Source: Ischnura elegans (lineage: Eukaryota > Arthropoda > Insecta > Odonata > Coenagrionidae). From it: a stretch of 64,000 nt of DNA. The DNA lies in assembly GCF_921293095.1 (NCBI RefSeq), contig NC_060251.1, positions 63,443,585-63,507,584 on the forward strand, read 5' to 3'. Both the position numbers and the translations under genes were made by a program. Every line of letters begins with the position of its first letter. The stretch's first letter is position 1. The notes beneath the pieces are model-generated. The model did not search any database. It had not been told where the DNA came from and saw only the letters and a program-made list of their open reading frames with translations. Below, in pieces: positions 36,001 through 47,191 of this stretch.

Positions 36001-37391
36001 AAAATACTGCATTCGGAAATAAATCAAGTTGACTTGCTACGAATGATCTTTTACTTGTCACATTCGAACGATGGACGAGTATGAAAGACAAGGTGCAAGG
36101 GCCTCTTCACGGGAAGCATTCCACCTGTTCATTAGATAGCGAAGGAGGGAATTCGTAGTATTACTCATTTTTATAGCAGAGTACTAAAATTATAGTCCAA
36201 AATGAATCAATTTAAGTTGATAAGATTGTAACTTTACTTGTCACGTTCGACAGATGGAGAAGCATAGGACAAAAGGCGCAAAGACCACTTCACTATGATC
36301 ATTTGACCTGTTGGTAAGAGAGCGGAGTTCTTAGTAGCATTCATTTTTACATTAGAATACTTAAAATTATATTTAAAAGTGAATCAAGTTAACTTGTTAC
36401 GAAAGAGCCTTTGCTTGACACTTTCGACGGATGGACCAGCATGGTACACTAGGCGCAAGGACTACTTCACTGGGATCATTTGACCTGTTGATAAGAAAGT
36501 GTCGGAGTGAGTTCGTAGTATCATTCATTTTTACATTAGAATACTTAAAATTATATTTCAAAGTGAATCAAGTTAACTTGTTACGAAAGAGCCTTTGCTT
36601 GACACTTTCGACGGATGGACCAGCATGGTAAACAAGGCGAAAGGACCACTTCACGGGGAGCATTCCACCTGTTAATAAGAGATCGCCGGAGAGAGGTTGG
36701 GGTTCTCGAGCGGCACAGCCCACATACCCAAGCAAAGAAGGAATTCGAACACCCTCCACAGAGGAGTGAGTGAGAGTGAGAGAGAGAGAAAGCTATCCAG
36801 TCGCCCTTGGGGAGTATGAATCAACTCCTCGACTACGAGAGCCCATCGGTTTTAAAGTCGGCAGGAGAGAGCAGAGGTAATAGGGGCGTAATTAAAGTTC
36901 AAAAAGGCATGGCCAAGGGGAAAAGGGAAAAAAACTAGAGAGAGAGAAAGAATTGGTAAAAAGAAGGGTATTATGAGGTCGAATACAGGAGTTGGAGTAG
37001 GGGTATTTCTGGCATACATGGGTATGAGTACGCGGCAAGGTTGGGATGTATGTTGGGAATGAGGGGGTGATGGAAATGGAAGGGGGTTTTTGCCCAGGAC
37101 TCAACAGGTGTGGTGCTCTTTCAAGAGAACAAGGGGTAGGGGGGTGACCAAGTGGAGTTGGGGTAGGGGTTTGGTGAACAAAGTAATGTGGGAAGGGATG
37201 AAAGGGCAGCCGAACCACTTTCCCTTACCCCCCCCCTCCCCCCCCCAATTCCTGGCCCCCTGCCCCTTTTCACGGAGGCAAAGACCCCGGACCGACCCGG
37301 TCCGATGAGAAAAGCACTTTATTTACGCCTTAAAAAGTCCCCTATCCCCCTCACCCCCCGAAATGAAGGGACCGGAAAAAGGCGCGGAATT

Positions 37392-38590
37392 AAAAATTGC
37401 ACATGGGCAATTAGACGACTCGAAGGCTATGCATAAAAAACACCACCATCCAAAAATGGAGGGAGAGGGTTGCTTTATTAACTCATTACTAGGCAAAAAT
37501 TATGATTATTGGAATGAGGTGACGAGTGCCTAATATTTGTCCGAGGCTAAAGCCGCTGATTGAAGGATTGGAGGCTGAAGAGCTGTTGTTAGTGATTGGA
37601 AGCATTGAGGAATTTTGAGCGTTGATGAGTTCTTGTTTTTTTTGATAAAGTCAATATCAATTTAAAATGTTTGCTCTGAGCTTAAATCATTTGATGTTTT
37701 GTCGGTATTCTCGCCAATTTACGAAGCTAGAGCAAACGCGAGGTACTAAAAATGTACATGGGCAACTAGACGACTCGAAGTCTATATAAAAATACTCCAT
37801 CTTTCTACAAAGGATGAAGAAAGTTGCTTTACTAACTCATTACAGGCAGTAATAATTATTCTTAGGGTGTAGTAATGATTACCTTATATTTGTCGGAGAC
37901 AGGAGCCGCTGATAAAGATTAGGAGGATTGAGGACTTTAGACCGTGTATGATTGCTTGTTTATTTCGATAAAGTAAATGCTGCTGGGAAGTTTTTATTTG
38001 ACTTTGAACTACAAGATATGTAGCGGGTTATCTCGTCATTCCACGCAGCAAGAGCAAACGCGCGGTAGTAAAAATGCACACGGGAAATTAGATAACTCGA
38101 AACTATGGAAAAAACAAACTCCACCATCCAAAAAAAGGAAGGAAAAAGATACCTTAGTAACTAATAACAAGGCAATTATAATTATTCTTGGTAAAATCAT
38201 CTTCACTGGTCAACAATCCCAAGATTGGTTTGACTAAGCTCTCCACTCAATTCTCTGGCTAATTCAGCTGATCTTATTCTCTTCCACATCCTTCTTTACC
38301 TGTTTCCTATATTTTGTTCGACGCCTTCCTTTTCCGTTCTTGCCATCTACTTTTCCCTCGACAATTGTCTTCATCCGTCCATCATGTCTCAAGATATGGC
38401 CTATATGTTGTTGTCCGTGGAAGGAGCTGCTGGTAGTGCTTGGAAGGATTGAGGGCTTAAGTTCGTTGTTGGATTCATGTTATTTTTTTGCGATAAAGTA
38501 GTTGTTAAAATGTAAGGTTTTCTTACACCTTGAACCATAAAATACGCTGTCGGTAGTCTTATCAAATTCACGAAGCTAGAGCAGCCTCTC
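37392..38590. repeat. Three-unit tandem repeat, ~320-356 bp period
   Basis: Units begin with AAAAATTGCACATGGG at 37392, AAAAATGTACATGGG at 37748 and AAAAATGCACACGGG at 38070. Each contains 'AACTCATTA..AGGCA', 'GCCGCTGAT..A' and 'GA.GCTAGAGCAAACGCG' blocks. The third unit is longer because an RTE-like tail (38195-38413) inserted into it. C-rich homopolymers lie just upstream at 37227-37247. Confidence 0.75.
38195..38413 (-). pseudogene. RTE-like retrotransposon 3' tail inserted in a tandem unit
   Basis: The reverse complement starts with GGCCATATCTTGAGACATGA and runs through the region encoding the GRPRTKYMEQ-like and NQS-like ends to GATTGTTGACCAGTGAAGAT. It is a third copy of the family at 31316-31610. 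It carries frameshifts and is 5'-truncated. Confidence 0.75.
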
Positions 38591-38830
38591 ACCATCACAT
38601 AATTAATCTCACGTAACACGCGGTAGCCAAACGTTACTCATGAACCGACCTAATGATCAACAAAATGATTTGATTATTCTAAGTTTTTTTTTCACGATAA
38701 AATTGCAATTTTGAAACAATTTCACAAAAAACAACGCTAAAATTGGAGATAATTTGTGGAAAAAATTAAAACAAGAGAATATAAATGTTTTTAACATCGT
38801 CAACTCCTCTCACGTGAAATAAATGACTAA
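38575..38830. repeat. Segmental duplicate of 35750-36000, copy 2
   Basis: Same block order as copy 1, ending with 'ACTCCTCTCACGTGAAATA' where copy 1 has 'ACCCCTCTCATGGTAATAC'. Confidence 0.65.
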
Positions 38831-39734
38831 TTTGGCTACATGATGCCCGACGTTAAAACGAGTCCAATCTATGGCAACAATAAACAAAAAATAATATTTG
38901 AATATTGGTAAAGCAAAAATAGGCCAATAAATGTAATAGCTCTCTTAATTAAGCATTAAAATAGAATTTAGAGCCAACGTTGACTGATTATTTGAGCAGA
39001 AAATTATATTTCCGATATCCATCGACGTTAATGGGAAGGTTACATACAAATGACGGACAAATTTACAATTATCTCAACTTCCACCGTTCGAAAAATATTG
39101 CTAATAATTCGATGAAAAGCTTGTCGAACCACTATCCCTCTCTCCAGTTTTATTCCACGGACTTAAAGTAGCATAAATACTGTCCTGATTGGATGACAAA
39201 AGCGCTTAATTTACGTCTAAAAAGTCCTCCAAAGGAAGAGCTAAAAAGGTTAAAATATAAAAATACGCGGGACCAATTAGACAACCAATTAGTAATATAA
39301 ATACAGAAATTTACGCATAAAACGCCGCTCGTAAATGGAAAGAAAAGGCGGGTGGTGGTGTAAAACAGTTACGCAATGTAGAGTTGAATTGATCAAAAGT
39401 GCAACAAAAGCCTCTGCTTTCGACGAAACACCTGGATTGATGTTCCGATTCACACGGTCAAAATTTAGCAAGCCTCCGTTAAGGGTTGGGCTCTGATTCA
39501 CCTATCTCACAGACATCGAATTTTCCGCACAGATTTAACATACCATACTCTGCGGCTCCGAATCTTATTTCTATGGGTTTAAAAACCACTATACGTATTG
39601 CTACACTGCTGATAATAAGGATTTCTTAGAAAAGTAGAATATTCGTGGACATACATTCTTCCTGTCAAACAAATATAATTGCATGATAAATAACACAAAT
39701 GGCAATTTCAAAATTTACTAAATCATGATTGACT
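38831..39734. other. No recognised gene
   Basis: A weak echo of the 320-bp unit occurs near 39255-39320 ('AAAAATACGCGGGACCAATTAG'-like). No coding or RNA feature was recognised. Confidence 0.4.
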
Positions 39735-40195
39735 TTGTGGTATTCCATTATAAGTTTTCTTGGATATTACAAAATTACTTATAGCATTTCTTTTTTACAG
39801 ATCGCGACCCGGGTTTGGATGAATCATCCTCATCTTCAGGCGCAAATTAAATAAACAAATAAATAATTATTATTAGATAAACAAATCATAATTTGCGCCT
39901 GAAGATAATGATAATTCATCGAAACCTGGGTCGCGCTCTGTAAAAAAGAAATGGTATAAGTAATTGTGTAATATTCAAGAAAACTTATAAAGGTAATTTC
40001 CACACTGTTTAGTTCCAAAACTCAACAATGGAGCCAGGTTTCGACGAATTGTTTCGTTTTCAAGCAAAATGACGCAATGTGTTGAAACCTGAGTCGGTTG
40101 TTGAGTTTTGGAATTAAAAACTGTGGACATTACCATTTGAGTTCTTCCATCATGGATGTATCGAACTTTGACAAAATAAAGCCAGAAACGATGTC
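39735..40195. mobile_element. Compound PLE foldback with four alternating hammerhead-like modules
   Basis: Inverted arms 39735-39850 and 39885-40005 are followed at once by a second inverted pair (about 39992-40060 and 40070-40140), sharing the GGTAATTTCCACAC segment. Module orientation alternates minus, plus, minus, plus. The best core is on the plus strand, with CTGAAGA at 39899-39905, GAAA at 39921-39924, and a CCTGGGTC short stem III and cleavage-site region at 39925-39932. The third and fourth modules belong to the same family as the 49.8-50.1 kb palindrome, including the one-sided tail at 40150-40190 (ACAAAATAAAGCCAGAAACG). Confidence 0.65.
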
Positions 40196-40203
40196 ATAAA
40201 TGT

Positions 40204-40869
40204 AAAAGGGTAGTTTCCTTCATCAAAGAAAACGAAAGGCATTGATTATCATTCGTAACCCACCATTAATGTATTCATAATAAACAAATTATTTGGTTTT
40301 ATAAATCCCAGTTCAGACGAATGGCAATGGTCAATTTTAACGGCATTTGAAAAAAGGCCAGATTGGCGCCCATGCGATTCCACTCCACGTGACGTCACAG
40401 GGACCTAGTTTCTATACGAGTAGATAGGAGTTTTACATCGTCTGAGATTACCAATGCGTGCATGAGGCACAGACTTCAGGGAAACATTTCTTAATAATCA
40501 CCTATTAAAACTGCCTATGGTCGGAAAGTTTTCTTCGTTGATAAGGTATTAATAATCTTTATTTAAGCCAAGCGCTACCTGCCTGCAGGGTACTCTACTA
40601 CCTGCTAGCAGCCAGAATCGCAGCGGCGCACAATATCCTCGCCAAAAGGTTACCTCACACGGCGACAGCGGGAACCAGAATGACGTCACACGGGATTTTC
40701 CCATCATTCATTCTTAGCCGTCGCGTTTTCGCGCGCTTGAAAATTTTCTCTTTTCAATTAATCGCGAAAAATAGATATCGTTATTTAAAAACCTAAAAGC
40801 GTGAAATACGTACTGCAGGAGTAATAATCTTTCGATTTAGGCAAAAAAATAAGAGGAAACCACCCTATT
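40204..40869. mobile_element. Non-autonomous TIR DNA transposon (~660 bp), copy 1
   Basis: Ends are AAGGGTAGTTTCCTTC and GGAAACCACCCTATT, an 11-bp-class terminal inverted repeat GGGTRGTTTCC. The whole element recurs in reverse orientation at 54329-55015. It contains two TGACGTCA palindromes (about 40391 and 40681) and a CACGTG, but no transposase frame. I could not define a target duplication, so the superfamily is open. Confidence 0.7.
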
Positions 40870-42337
40870 GCATCCCCAGTATTCAGGAAACTAAATAAGT
40901 GCCCATTACTATTAATTTATTCTACCGATTAAGGTCATGGAGGACTAATGAAGCATTCTGTCAGTCTCCTATCCCTTCAAGTGCTTCTCTCTTCAGTTCA
41001 CAGTAAAGCCTACTCCCTTTCATTCTATTTAAAAATCATATTCTCTTCCTTCCTCTCCCAACATCCTACCCCCTAGCACTGTTTTCAACAACTCTGCTAA
41101 GTACTCGCACCATCCATACCTTATCTCTCCTCCGTATATCATCTAAAAGCTACCTGGGGAAATGAAAGTATAAGTTGATGAGTAGCACAATCATTCAAAA
41201 TACGATAGTGTAAAAAAATGCATTCTTTTACACCCGTTAAAGAAGATTCGTCACTGATAGAACTTCACTAAATAAACACCATGTTTATTCGGAAATGAAA
41301 ATTTATTTCATTATTAAAGTACCGTTAGTTTTACAATTTTTATATCTACATTTACTTGGCCCCAATATGCAGGTCACCTCAAGTCGTCAATGTGTATGAC
41401 CGAGTCACGAGTAAAAATCGTTGCGCACCAAGCAAGCTAAAAAAAGGCGTTTCATGACAGTAAAAACTGAAACACACGTAAGAGAAACATGTTTAATTTT
41501 GAAGACAAAAATTGATAGCAACTGCATTGACTCTCTTGGTAATATAAATTTGAAAATAGAAGGAAAAAATACTCATAATGCTACTTCGATTCTCTCCTCC
41601 AATCAATTTGGCGTATTAACCGGAGAATCGGAATGTCACATTGAAATAGCAGAATTCTAGCCATCTACGGGAGATTATGTAACCCTCAGACAGAGTTCTT
41701 GCTAAGAATCAGTTCAAACTAGTAAATACTGATGACGCCCTTAATAAACTAGGAACCTTAATATTAAACTATCTGATTGGACGTTTTAAGGGTTCGAAAT
41801 CTATAAATATTTCAAGTAATCACCATAGTTTTTTCCCAGGTTATAAGGTGGTTAACAGCGACACAACACGCAGAATAATGCCTCTAAAGAGTCAAGAGAG
41901 ATGGTGGTTTTTCGGAGGGGAGGGTTATGATAGCCGTGGGACACGGGATTTTTCCTTTCTCTTCCCGAGCTTCGGGTGACAAAGAAATGTGGCCGTCCTT
42001 TTTTTATGTCATTCCCGCCCCCCTCCCCCTTCCCCGAAGCGAAGCCGAGTGGGGGAGAGGGTGCGGAGGAAGAGCACGGCAGGTAAGCGTTCGGGCCAAG
42101 GCCAAAGGTCAACAGCCGAAAGAAAAAGCCACTGACCCAGATAACTGTACTGCTACATTTATGGAGGTCACCCTCGTTGACGCTCAACTGGGCTTTCGCG
42201 TTCGCTTGCGTTCTTCCTTGGTTCTGGACGCTCAACTTTTGAGTTCATTGCTCGAGAGAAAAAGAGGACAAACGCGAAAAGAATGCGCAACAAAACATTT
42301 GCCATTTTGCTATCAGAATGAACTCGATCGCCGAAGA
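40870..42337. other. LINE remnant, then unassigned GC-rich patch
   Basis: 40920-41160 is related to the non-LTR fragment at 29395-30615 and has no insertions. 41400-41660 is an AT-rich open frame without motifs. 41900-42250 is GC-rich with overlapping frames on both strands (up to 151 codons at 41927-42382). None resembles a known protein, so I do not call a gene. Confidence 0.45.
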
Positions 42338-42880
42338 GAGGGGTCGGCAACCTATGGCTCGCGAGCCATGCGGCTCTTTTAATGTCAAGTAGCGGTTGCT
42401 GCCAGGGGCGCTGCTAGGAATTAAAGCTAGGGGGGGTTTTAGGCGCAACTAACACTTAAAGATGTGGGGGTATTGCATAACTACCATGGTAAGCAGGTGT
42501 TGCGGGGGCTCTCCTCCAAAAAAAATTGAAGAATAATGGTTCAAAATTGCGAGTTTTACGGCTTTCTGAGGGATATTTGATAAATCCTATCTTTATTCTA
42601 TAAGTAATACTAATCAAGGTAAGTAAAATAGGTTAAACTTAAAATTTTCTCTGAGCTCTGGGGGGGGGGGAGTTTTATCCCCCAAAACCCCCCCTTTGCT
42701 GCGCCACTGGTTGCTGCGATATCAAAATGCACTTCATTTGATGCCAAATTACGAATCTTTCGAAGTCAAAAATTGAGGCTCTTTCGATGTCAAATTACGC
42801 TTCTTTCGAATTCAAGCTGAGGCTCTTTCGATTTCAAATTACGACTTTCCATTTCTATGCGCAAAAGTAATATTTTTACG
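42338..42880. mobile_element. Degenerate hAT-like end with internal minisatellite, split by a younger MITE
   Basis: GAGGGGTCGGCAACC at 42338 and then GGCTCGCGAGCC resemble the well-known hAT non-autonomous terminus that begins CAGGGGTCGGC. After a nested MITE (42403-42709) the interior resumes. It contains three diverged repeats built on CTCTTTCGATGTCAAATTACG and TTCTTTCGAA at 42745-42850. The opposite terminus was not found. Confidence 0.5.
42403..42709. mobile_element. hAT-like MITE, 307 bp, with perfect 8-bp target duplication
   Basis: Ends are CAGGGGCGCTGC and GCTGCGCCACTG, and GTTGCTGC lies on both sides (42395-42402 and 42710-42717). The body has long G and C homopolymers (about 42660-42695) and no coding. 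Its tips are close to those of the 19007-19275 element. Confidence 0.85.
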
Positions 42881-42944
42881 ACTTTATTTTCAAAACTCAA
42901 AAAAAATATTGCAAGCATGATAAAAAAAACTGGTCCTCAGGTTG

Positions 42945-43010
42945 GATTCCTGAATCCCTGAGGATAATGGGCGAGGTGCAAATCGAAACATCGGAAGGAG
43001 ATATGGAGGA
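42945..43010 (+). repeat. Single hammerhead-like PLE terminal module
   Basis: CCCTGAGGATAATGGGCG at about 42956-42973 is followed by ATCGAAACATCGGAAGG at about 42978-42994. The order of parts fits CTGANGA followed by GAAA, but no clean stem II forms, so this copy is probably inactive. No inverted partner is near. Confidence 0.4.
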
Positions 43011-43534
43011 CCTTACTCGGGGTGATGCCCAAGATACCTTCAATACAATTTGGTAAATGGTCAAGTGATTAGTAGGAATAAAATATGGTTTTGGGAAAGT
43101 TACTACTAGATTCATTTTTATTAGATTTTAAATGAGGGCTATCACTAAATATTTTCAACCACTAATTCTGAGCTTGAGTAAATAAACCTAACTTTTATAA
43201 TATATAGGGGAATGAGGGGCAAGAGTACGCATCTAACAAACAGTGATAAAAATTATACATTCAGGTTCAAAAAATAGTTTTTATTTTTAAAAAATTTGTT
43301 CACCGTTACATGTGTTACAATACTTATCTTTCGTATGCTTCATGAAAAATAAAGGACTTCTGTTAATCATCAAAATGAAAGTGAAAAAAAGTGAAAGAAA
43401 AACAAAGTGGAAACAAAGCACAGATAAAAATTACGCGGTCTTGCAATTTATATAAACGGTGCGTAAAAATGAAATACTATTACAAAACAATCACGTTCTA
43501 TCGTTCTTTGTATTCCACTCAAAGCACCCCTCTG

Positions 43535-43973
43535 CTACATTCGATCGCGTAAATGAAACTGATTAACTACAAGTGGCATCATCCCCGTATTGAGAGAACT
43601 ATTTAGGAAAAGGAATGTTGCCCCATGCGAACTCTTCGCCCTCCCTGCCCCACGTATCATCCAGGATGGAAAATGATCCTCATCGTTTCTTGACCATTCA
43701 ATTGATGCTAGAGATTCAGCAGGATCAATATCATTCGAGCATATGAGTGAAGTTTGATCAAAAATGACGTCCATTTGATCGGACTTCTTTGATAAATTCA
43801 GGACACTCCTTTTGATGCCGCTCCATTTTCTCCCAATGGTCGGAGTGGATCATTTCTCGAGATCCACTGAATTCCTTACGTCCATTCACCTTTACAAAGT
43901 CTTTCAGTTTCGCACAGCATATTTTTAGGTCCTCTAAGATCAAAGTTGTTCCGAACATTTTCACACTGTTCAC
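43535..43973 (-). pseudogene. Possible decayed coding fragment, unknown family
   Basis: Two overlapping minus-strand frames run on from each other with a frame change near 43760. The first contains LEDLKICCAKLKDFVKVNG and DHWEKMERHQKECPEFIKEV; the second contains DIDPAESLASIEWSRNDEDH. The composition looks protein-like, with charged helices and few low-complexity runs. I do not recognise a family. A single frameshift would join them into about 140 codons, which suggests a broken gene or transposase piece. Chance open frames are the alternative. Confidence 0.25.
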
Positions 43974-45184
43974 ATTTTATTATTTCAATTTGATGTGAGA
44001 AACAAATTTATCTTCTAAACTCTTTACCTATAAAAATGTTTCACTTGCTACGATTTAATTATTAGAAAGCTATAGACTGCAACAAAGGACTTCCGTTTGA
44101 AGATAGTCGAATAAAATAATCCAGAATGTATGCTATGAATTTAATTCTACACTTTCCACACCCCATGCAGAAATATATTCTCGACGGGAAAATAAGATAA
44201 AAAATAAACTGTGAATGAAGTACATTAAATAATCTGTGACTTTGTTGTAGCATAGTTATGAATGGCGAATAGAAATAAGGTCACACCAGTAAAATGGCCC
44301 AACATACAATGCTTCACAAAGATCATCTTGAGAAAAATGTATTCCATTTATTTTCAATTTTGCTACCAGCCGCATTCGTCTATGAACGCAAACCTTTTCG
44401 GCAAGTTCTAACACTAGCCCGATGATTAGAGATTCCATCTCCATAGAAATTTTAAAGAAAGATATTAAAGTAATTTTTCAAGCTAGATATTCGATTAGAA
44501 GGAATGCAAGTAGTATTTTAGGCTATTAGATCTCCTTAAATCATGTGAAGAGGCAAAAGGTCTAAAACCATTATACCTGAAGATTTCCGCATAATGCTGA
44601 AAAAATATTAAAATTTTCGTGTCCGATAAATATCGCGGAAAAATTTGAAGGTTCATATGAGGAGAAAAATTTAGAAGTCACTAATTTATCGTTGTTATAT
44701 CTCCTAATATTCACAAGTGTGATCGTTGCATCACCGAACTAAATCAACCGTCGAAGGTGAAATTCAGTTGCAGACCATAGAATTATATTATGTGATTCAA
44801 CTGCAAAATTCTCAAAACATAGTTTCTTGCGAATAAATCTGATCGCAAAAATGGCTTAACTTTTGATTCCTTGTCTTTTCTTTTGAAGCAATAAGTCGAC
44901 GGAACTGATCAATATTTGAATAGATACCAAGTCTTGAGTAGATTAAAGATATGTGTAGCTACGCGAGATAAATCTTACCATTAAACCGGCCTCTTAGCTC
45001 CCCAAAAACTTAAGTAACTGGTCGCGTCGGATCATTGTTACCCGAGACGAGTTTAATGCGATTTACAAACATTTTTCAATATATTGGTGTTATTTTACTG
45101 CTACTCATCCATTTAGTTGTTCGAATAAGGTTCATAAATTTTCATTGTTAAATTTGCAGTTATGTAAACAATAAACATAGCCCT
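43974..45184. other. No recognised gene
   Basis: AT-rich sequence. A minus-strand frame at 44256-44444 has protein-like composition (LELAEKVCVHRRMRLVAKLK) but is only 62 codons and matches nothing I know. Confidence 0.4.
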
Positions 45185-45662
45185 GAAGAAATTAAGATTC
45201 GTCACGCGTATTGTGGGAAGATTTTCGGATGAGAAAGAAAAAGAAAGGTGCTATTTCAAACTCGTCAGACCGCACCTTGAATATGCAGCGAGTGTATGGG
45301 ATCCGGTGCAGAAAGACTTGATCCGCGAATAGAATAAAATACAAAGGAAGGCTGCGCGTTTCGTCAAAAAATGCTACGGGCGTACTAACAGTGTTATACA
45401 GATGTTAAGCGAATTAGGCTGGGAGCCGCTGGAGACTCGGAGGCTACGCGCTAGGCTTAGATTGCTCGAGCAATTGAGAATGGATATCTTTAAGAGCGAC
45501 ACAGAGAACATAATATTAGAGCCACACTATATTTGCAGGTACGATAGAAGCGATAAATTAAGAGAGATGTTTTGCCGAATGGATAGATATGGGAATTCGT
45601 TTTTCCCCCGAACCATAAAGGGCTTAGGCGGCTTGCGGGGTTTTATGTAGATGTAGATGTAA
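45185..45662 (+). pseudogene. CR1-like non-LTR retrotransposon, 5'-truncated copy
   Basis: The plus-strand frame reads RPHLEYAASVWDPVQKDLIR, stop, NKIQRKAARFVKKCYG, then MLSELGWEPLETRRLRARLR, and ends FFPRTIKGLGGLRG. This is the thumb and C-terminal part of a CR1/Jockey-type reverse transcriptase, downstream of the catalytic motif, which is missing. One in-frame stop interrupts it. The 3' end is a TGTAGATGTAGATGTA tail, as expected for 3'-primed retroposition. Confidence 0.85.
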
Positions 45663-46795
45663 ACATTGCATAAACTATGGACGATGCATAGATAACGGCA
45701 TCAATATATATGTAAAGAACATATATAGAAACATCAAATTTGTAAAAAAAGGGAAATATATTGGGCTTTACAACATTTGAATAGATCAGCGTGCTATATA
45801 GAACAGACTAATATAAGACTAAAACAGAATAAAGCGTCGGGTCGCAGGTGGAAAATATCTGATATGCTCACGGTCTCGTCGAGCCAAAACATCGGTTGCA
45901 GCGAAACAAAGCAATACCTTGAAAATCCAACTTTACTCAGCGTTAAAATCGCAAGAAATAATAGACTAGAACAAATTCCAATTTCGAAAGACAATTATTT
46001 AAATAATCATCTTAGAAAATCTATTCAGGTCGATATGACCCGTCACGACCAATTCAGGGTTAAACAAATATATTGTTAATTATTTTATGATTACAATGTA
46101 AAAAAACATTAAGGTTAGATAATTTGAATTCATTTTCATTATCAGATATTTAATGGCCTAATTATGGTTATGATATATCATCGAAGGCCAAGTAGACGGG
46201 AAGAAGGCCCAAGTACGCCCATGAATGAGTTACATTTGACAAGTTTGTTATCTTTTTGCTAAAATAATTTTCATCATGGATGTAGGTAAGTGGATATGTC
46301 AAAACCCTGGCTTCGCTTGAAAATGTAGCCTTATTCCTGATCCAATACTCCATGAGATGCATATTGTTTTAGGATAAAAAGGGGAGGCCCGGGCAAGAAG
46401 CATAGTCATTATGAAAGTTTTAATGAAGAAGTACAGTGCGGGTAAGAAGAATAAGCGGCTTTTTTTTACCAATGGATGGCGTCACGATGATCGTAGGCCG
46501 GGTAAGCTGATCAGTTTGGCGACGCCATAGCAGTTAAAAAAAAAAAAAAACAATAACAATAGTGAATAAGAACAATTTCTGCTATTTTCTAACAAATTTC
46601 GCTAAGTCTTGTATGTATTTATTATACTAATTGACTAGTGATCTATAATACTTTCTATTTATTCGGTGGCACGTTTCTTTAAGTTTAATTTGTGGCTGAA
46701 GTCTTCCACTGACCGCTAAAGATATCAGAAAGTTTTATGCATCTTTCTTATATTGTGGCTTCGGGCATGGCGGATATGGGCTAAACGGATAGATA
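45663..46795. other. No recognised gene
   Basis: A 100-codon frame at 45777-46079 has no recognisable motif. A 14-A run near 46537-46550 follows GCCATAGCAGTT. Nothing else was assigned. Confidence 0.4.
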
Positions 46796-47191
46796 CAGTA
46801 GATTCCGGTTAATTGGGACACATCAGGACTTGGGCACTATGCCCCAATTAAGCGGCTGCCCCAGTTAAGCGAACTATCCTGTATATGGGCATAAACAAAC
46901 GTTCAAATGATAGAAAGAAGACTAAAATAGGGCAAAAATAGGAAAATTTGTGAAAAATAAGAGTAAATCAAAGGAGGAAAATAAAAAAAATAGTATTCTG
47001 CAAACAAAAAATTTTATTTCGTCGTGAATATAGAGTCTATGTCGCCTAATCATGGACCAATAAAGCGGCATGCTGTCTCAATTAAGCGGAGTACTGTGGT
47101 ATATTGCTCTATTAGATTCTGTTCTTCAAGATCTGCCCCAATTAAGCGGCTGCCCCAAGTAACCGGTGGACCCATTAAACGGAATCTACTG
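46796..47191. mobile_element. pogo/Tigger-like MITE with TA target duplication
   Basis: The left end CAGTAGATTCCGGTTAATTG and the right end GGAATCTACTG are inverted repeats (about 18 of the first 22 positions pair). TA lies on each side (46794-46795 and 47192-47193). Subterminal copies of CCCCAATTAAGCGGCTGCCCC occur near both ends, typical of this group. At 396 bp it has no transposase. Confidence 0.85.

Larger units (their letters stand above)
34385..36700. repeat. Degenerate ~180-bp satellite array
   Basis: Units share 'AATCAAGTT.A.TTG.TACGAA', a 'GCCTTT.CTTG.CAC.TTCGA' block, 'GATGGA..AGCATGG', 'CGCAAGGAC..CTTCAC' and 'ATT..ACCTGTT.ATAAGAGA'. Clear unit starts are at 36021, 36204, 36381 and 36565 (periods 183, 177, 184). 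The last two units are nearly identical. Older units are spread over 34385-35660 with other sequence between them. No coding content. Confidence 0.8.

Noticed and set aside
34385..36700. CRISPR array
   Set aside because: Units of about 180 bp are diverged along their whole length, without short constant repeats and unique spacers, and the context is eukaryotic.
41927..42382. 151-codon plus-strand frame
   Set aside because: It lies in a GC-rich patch with open frames on both strands and runs into a hAT-like terminus at its end. No domain.
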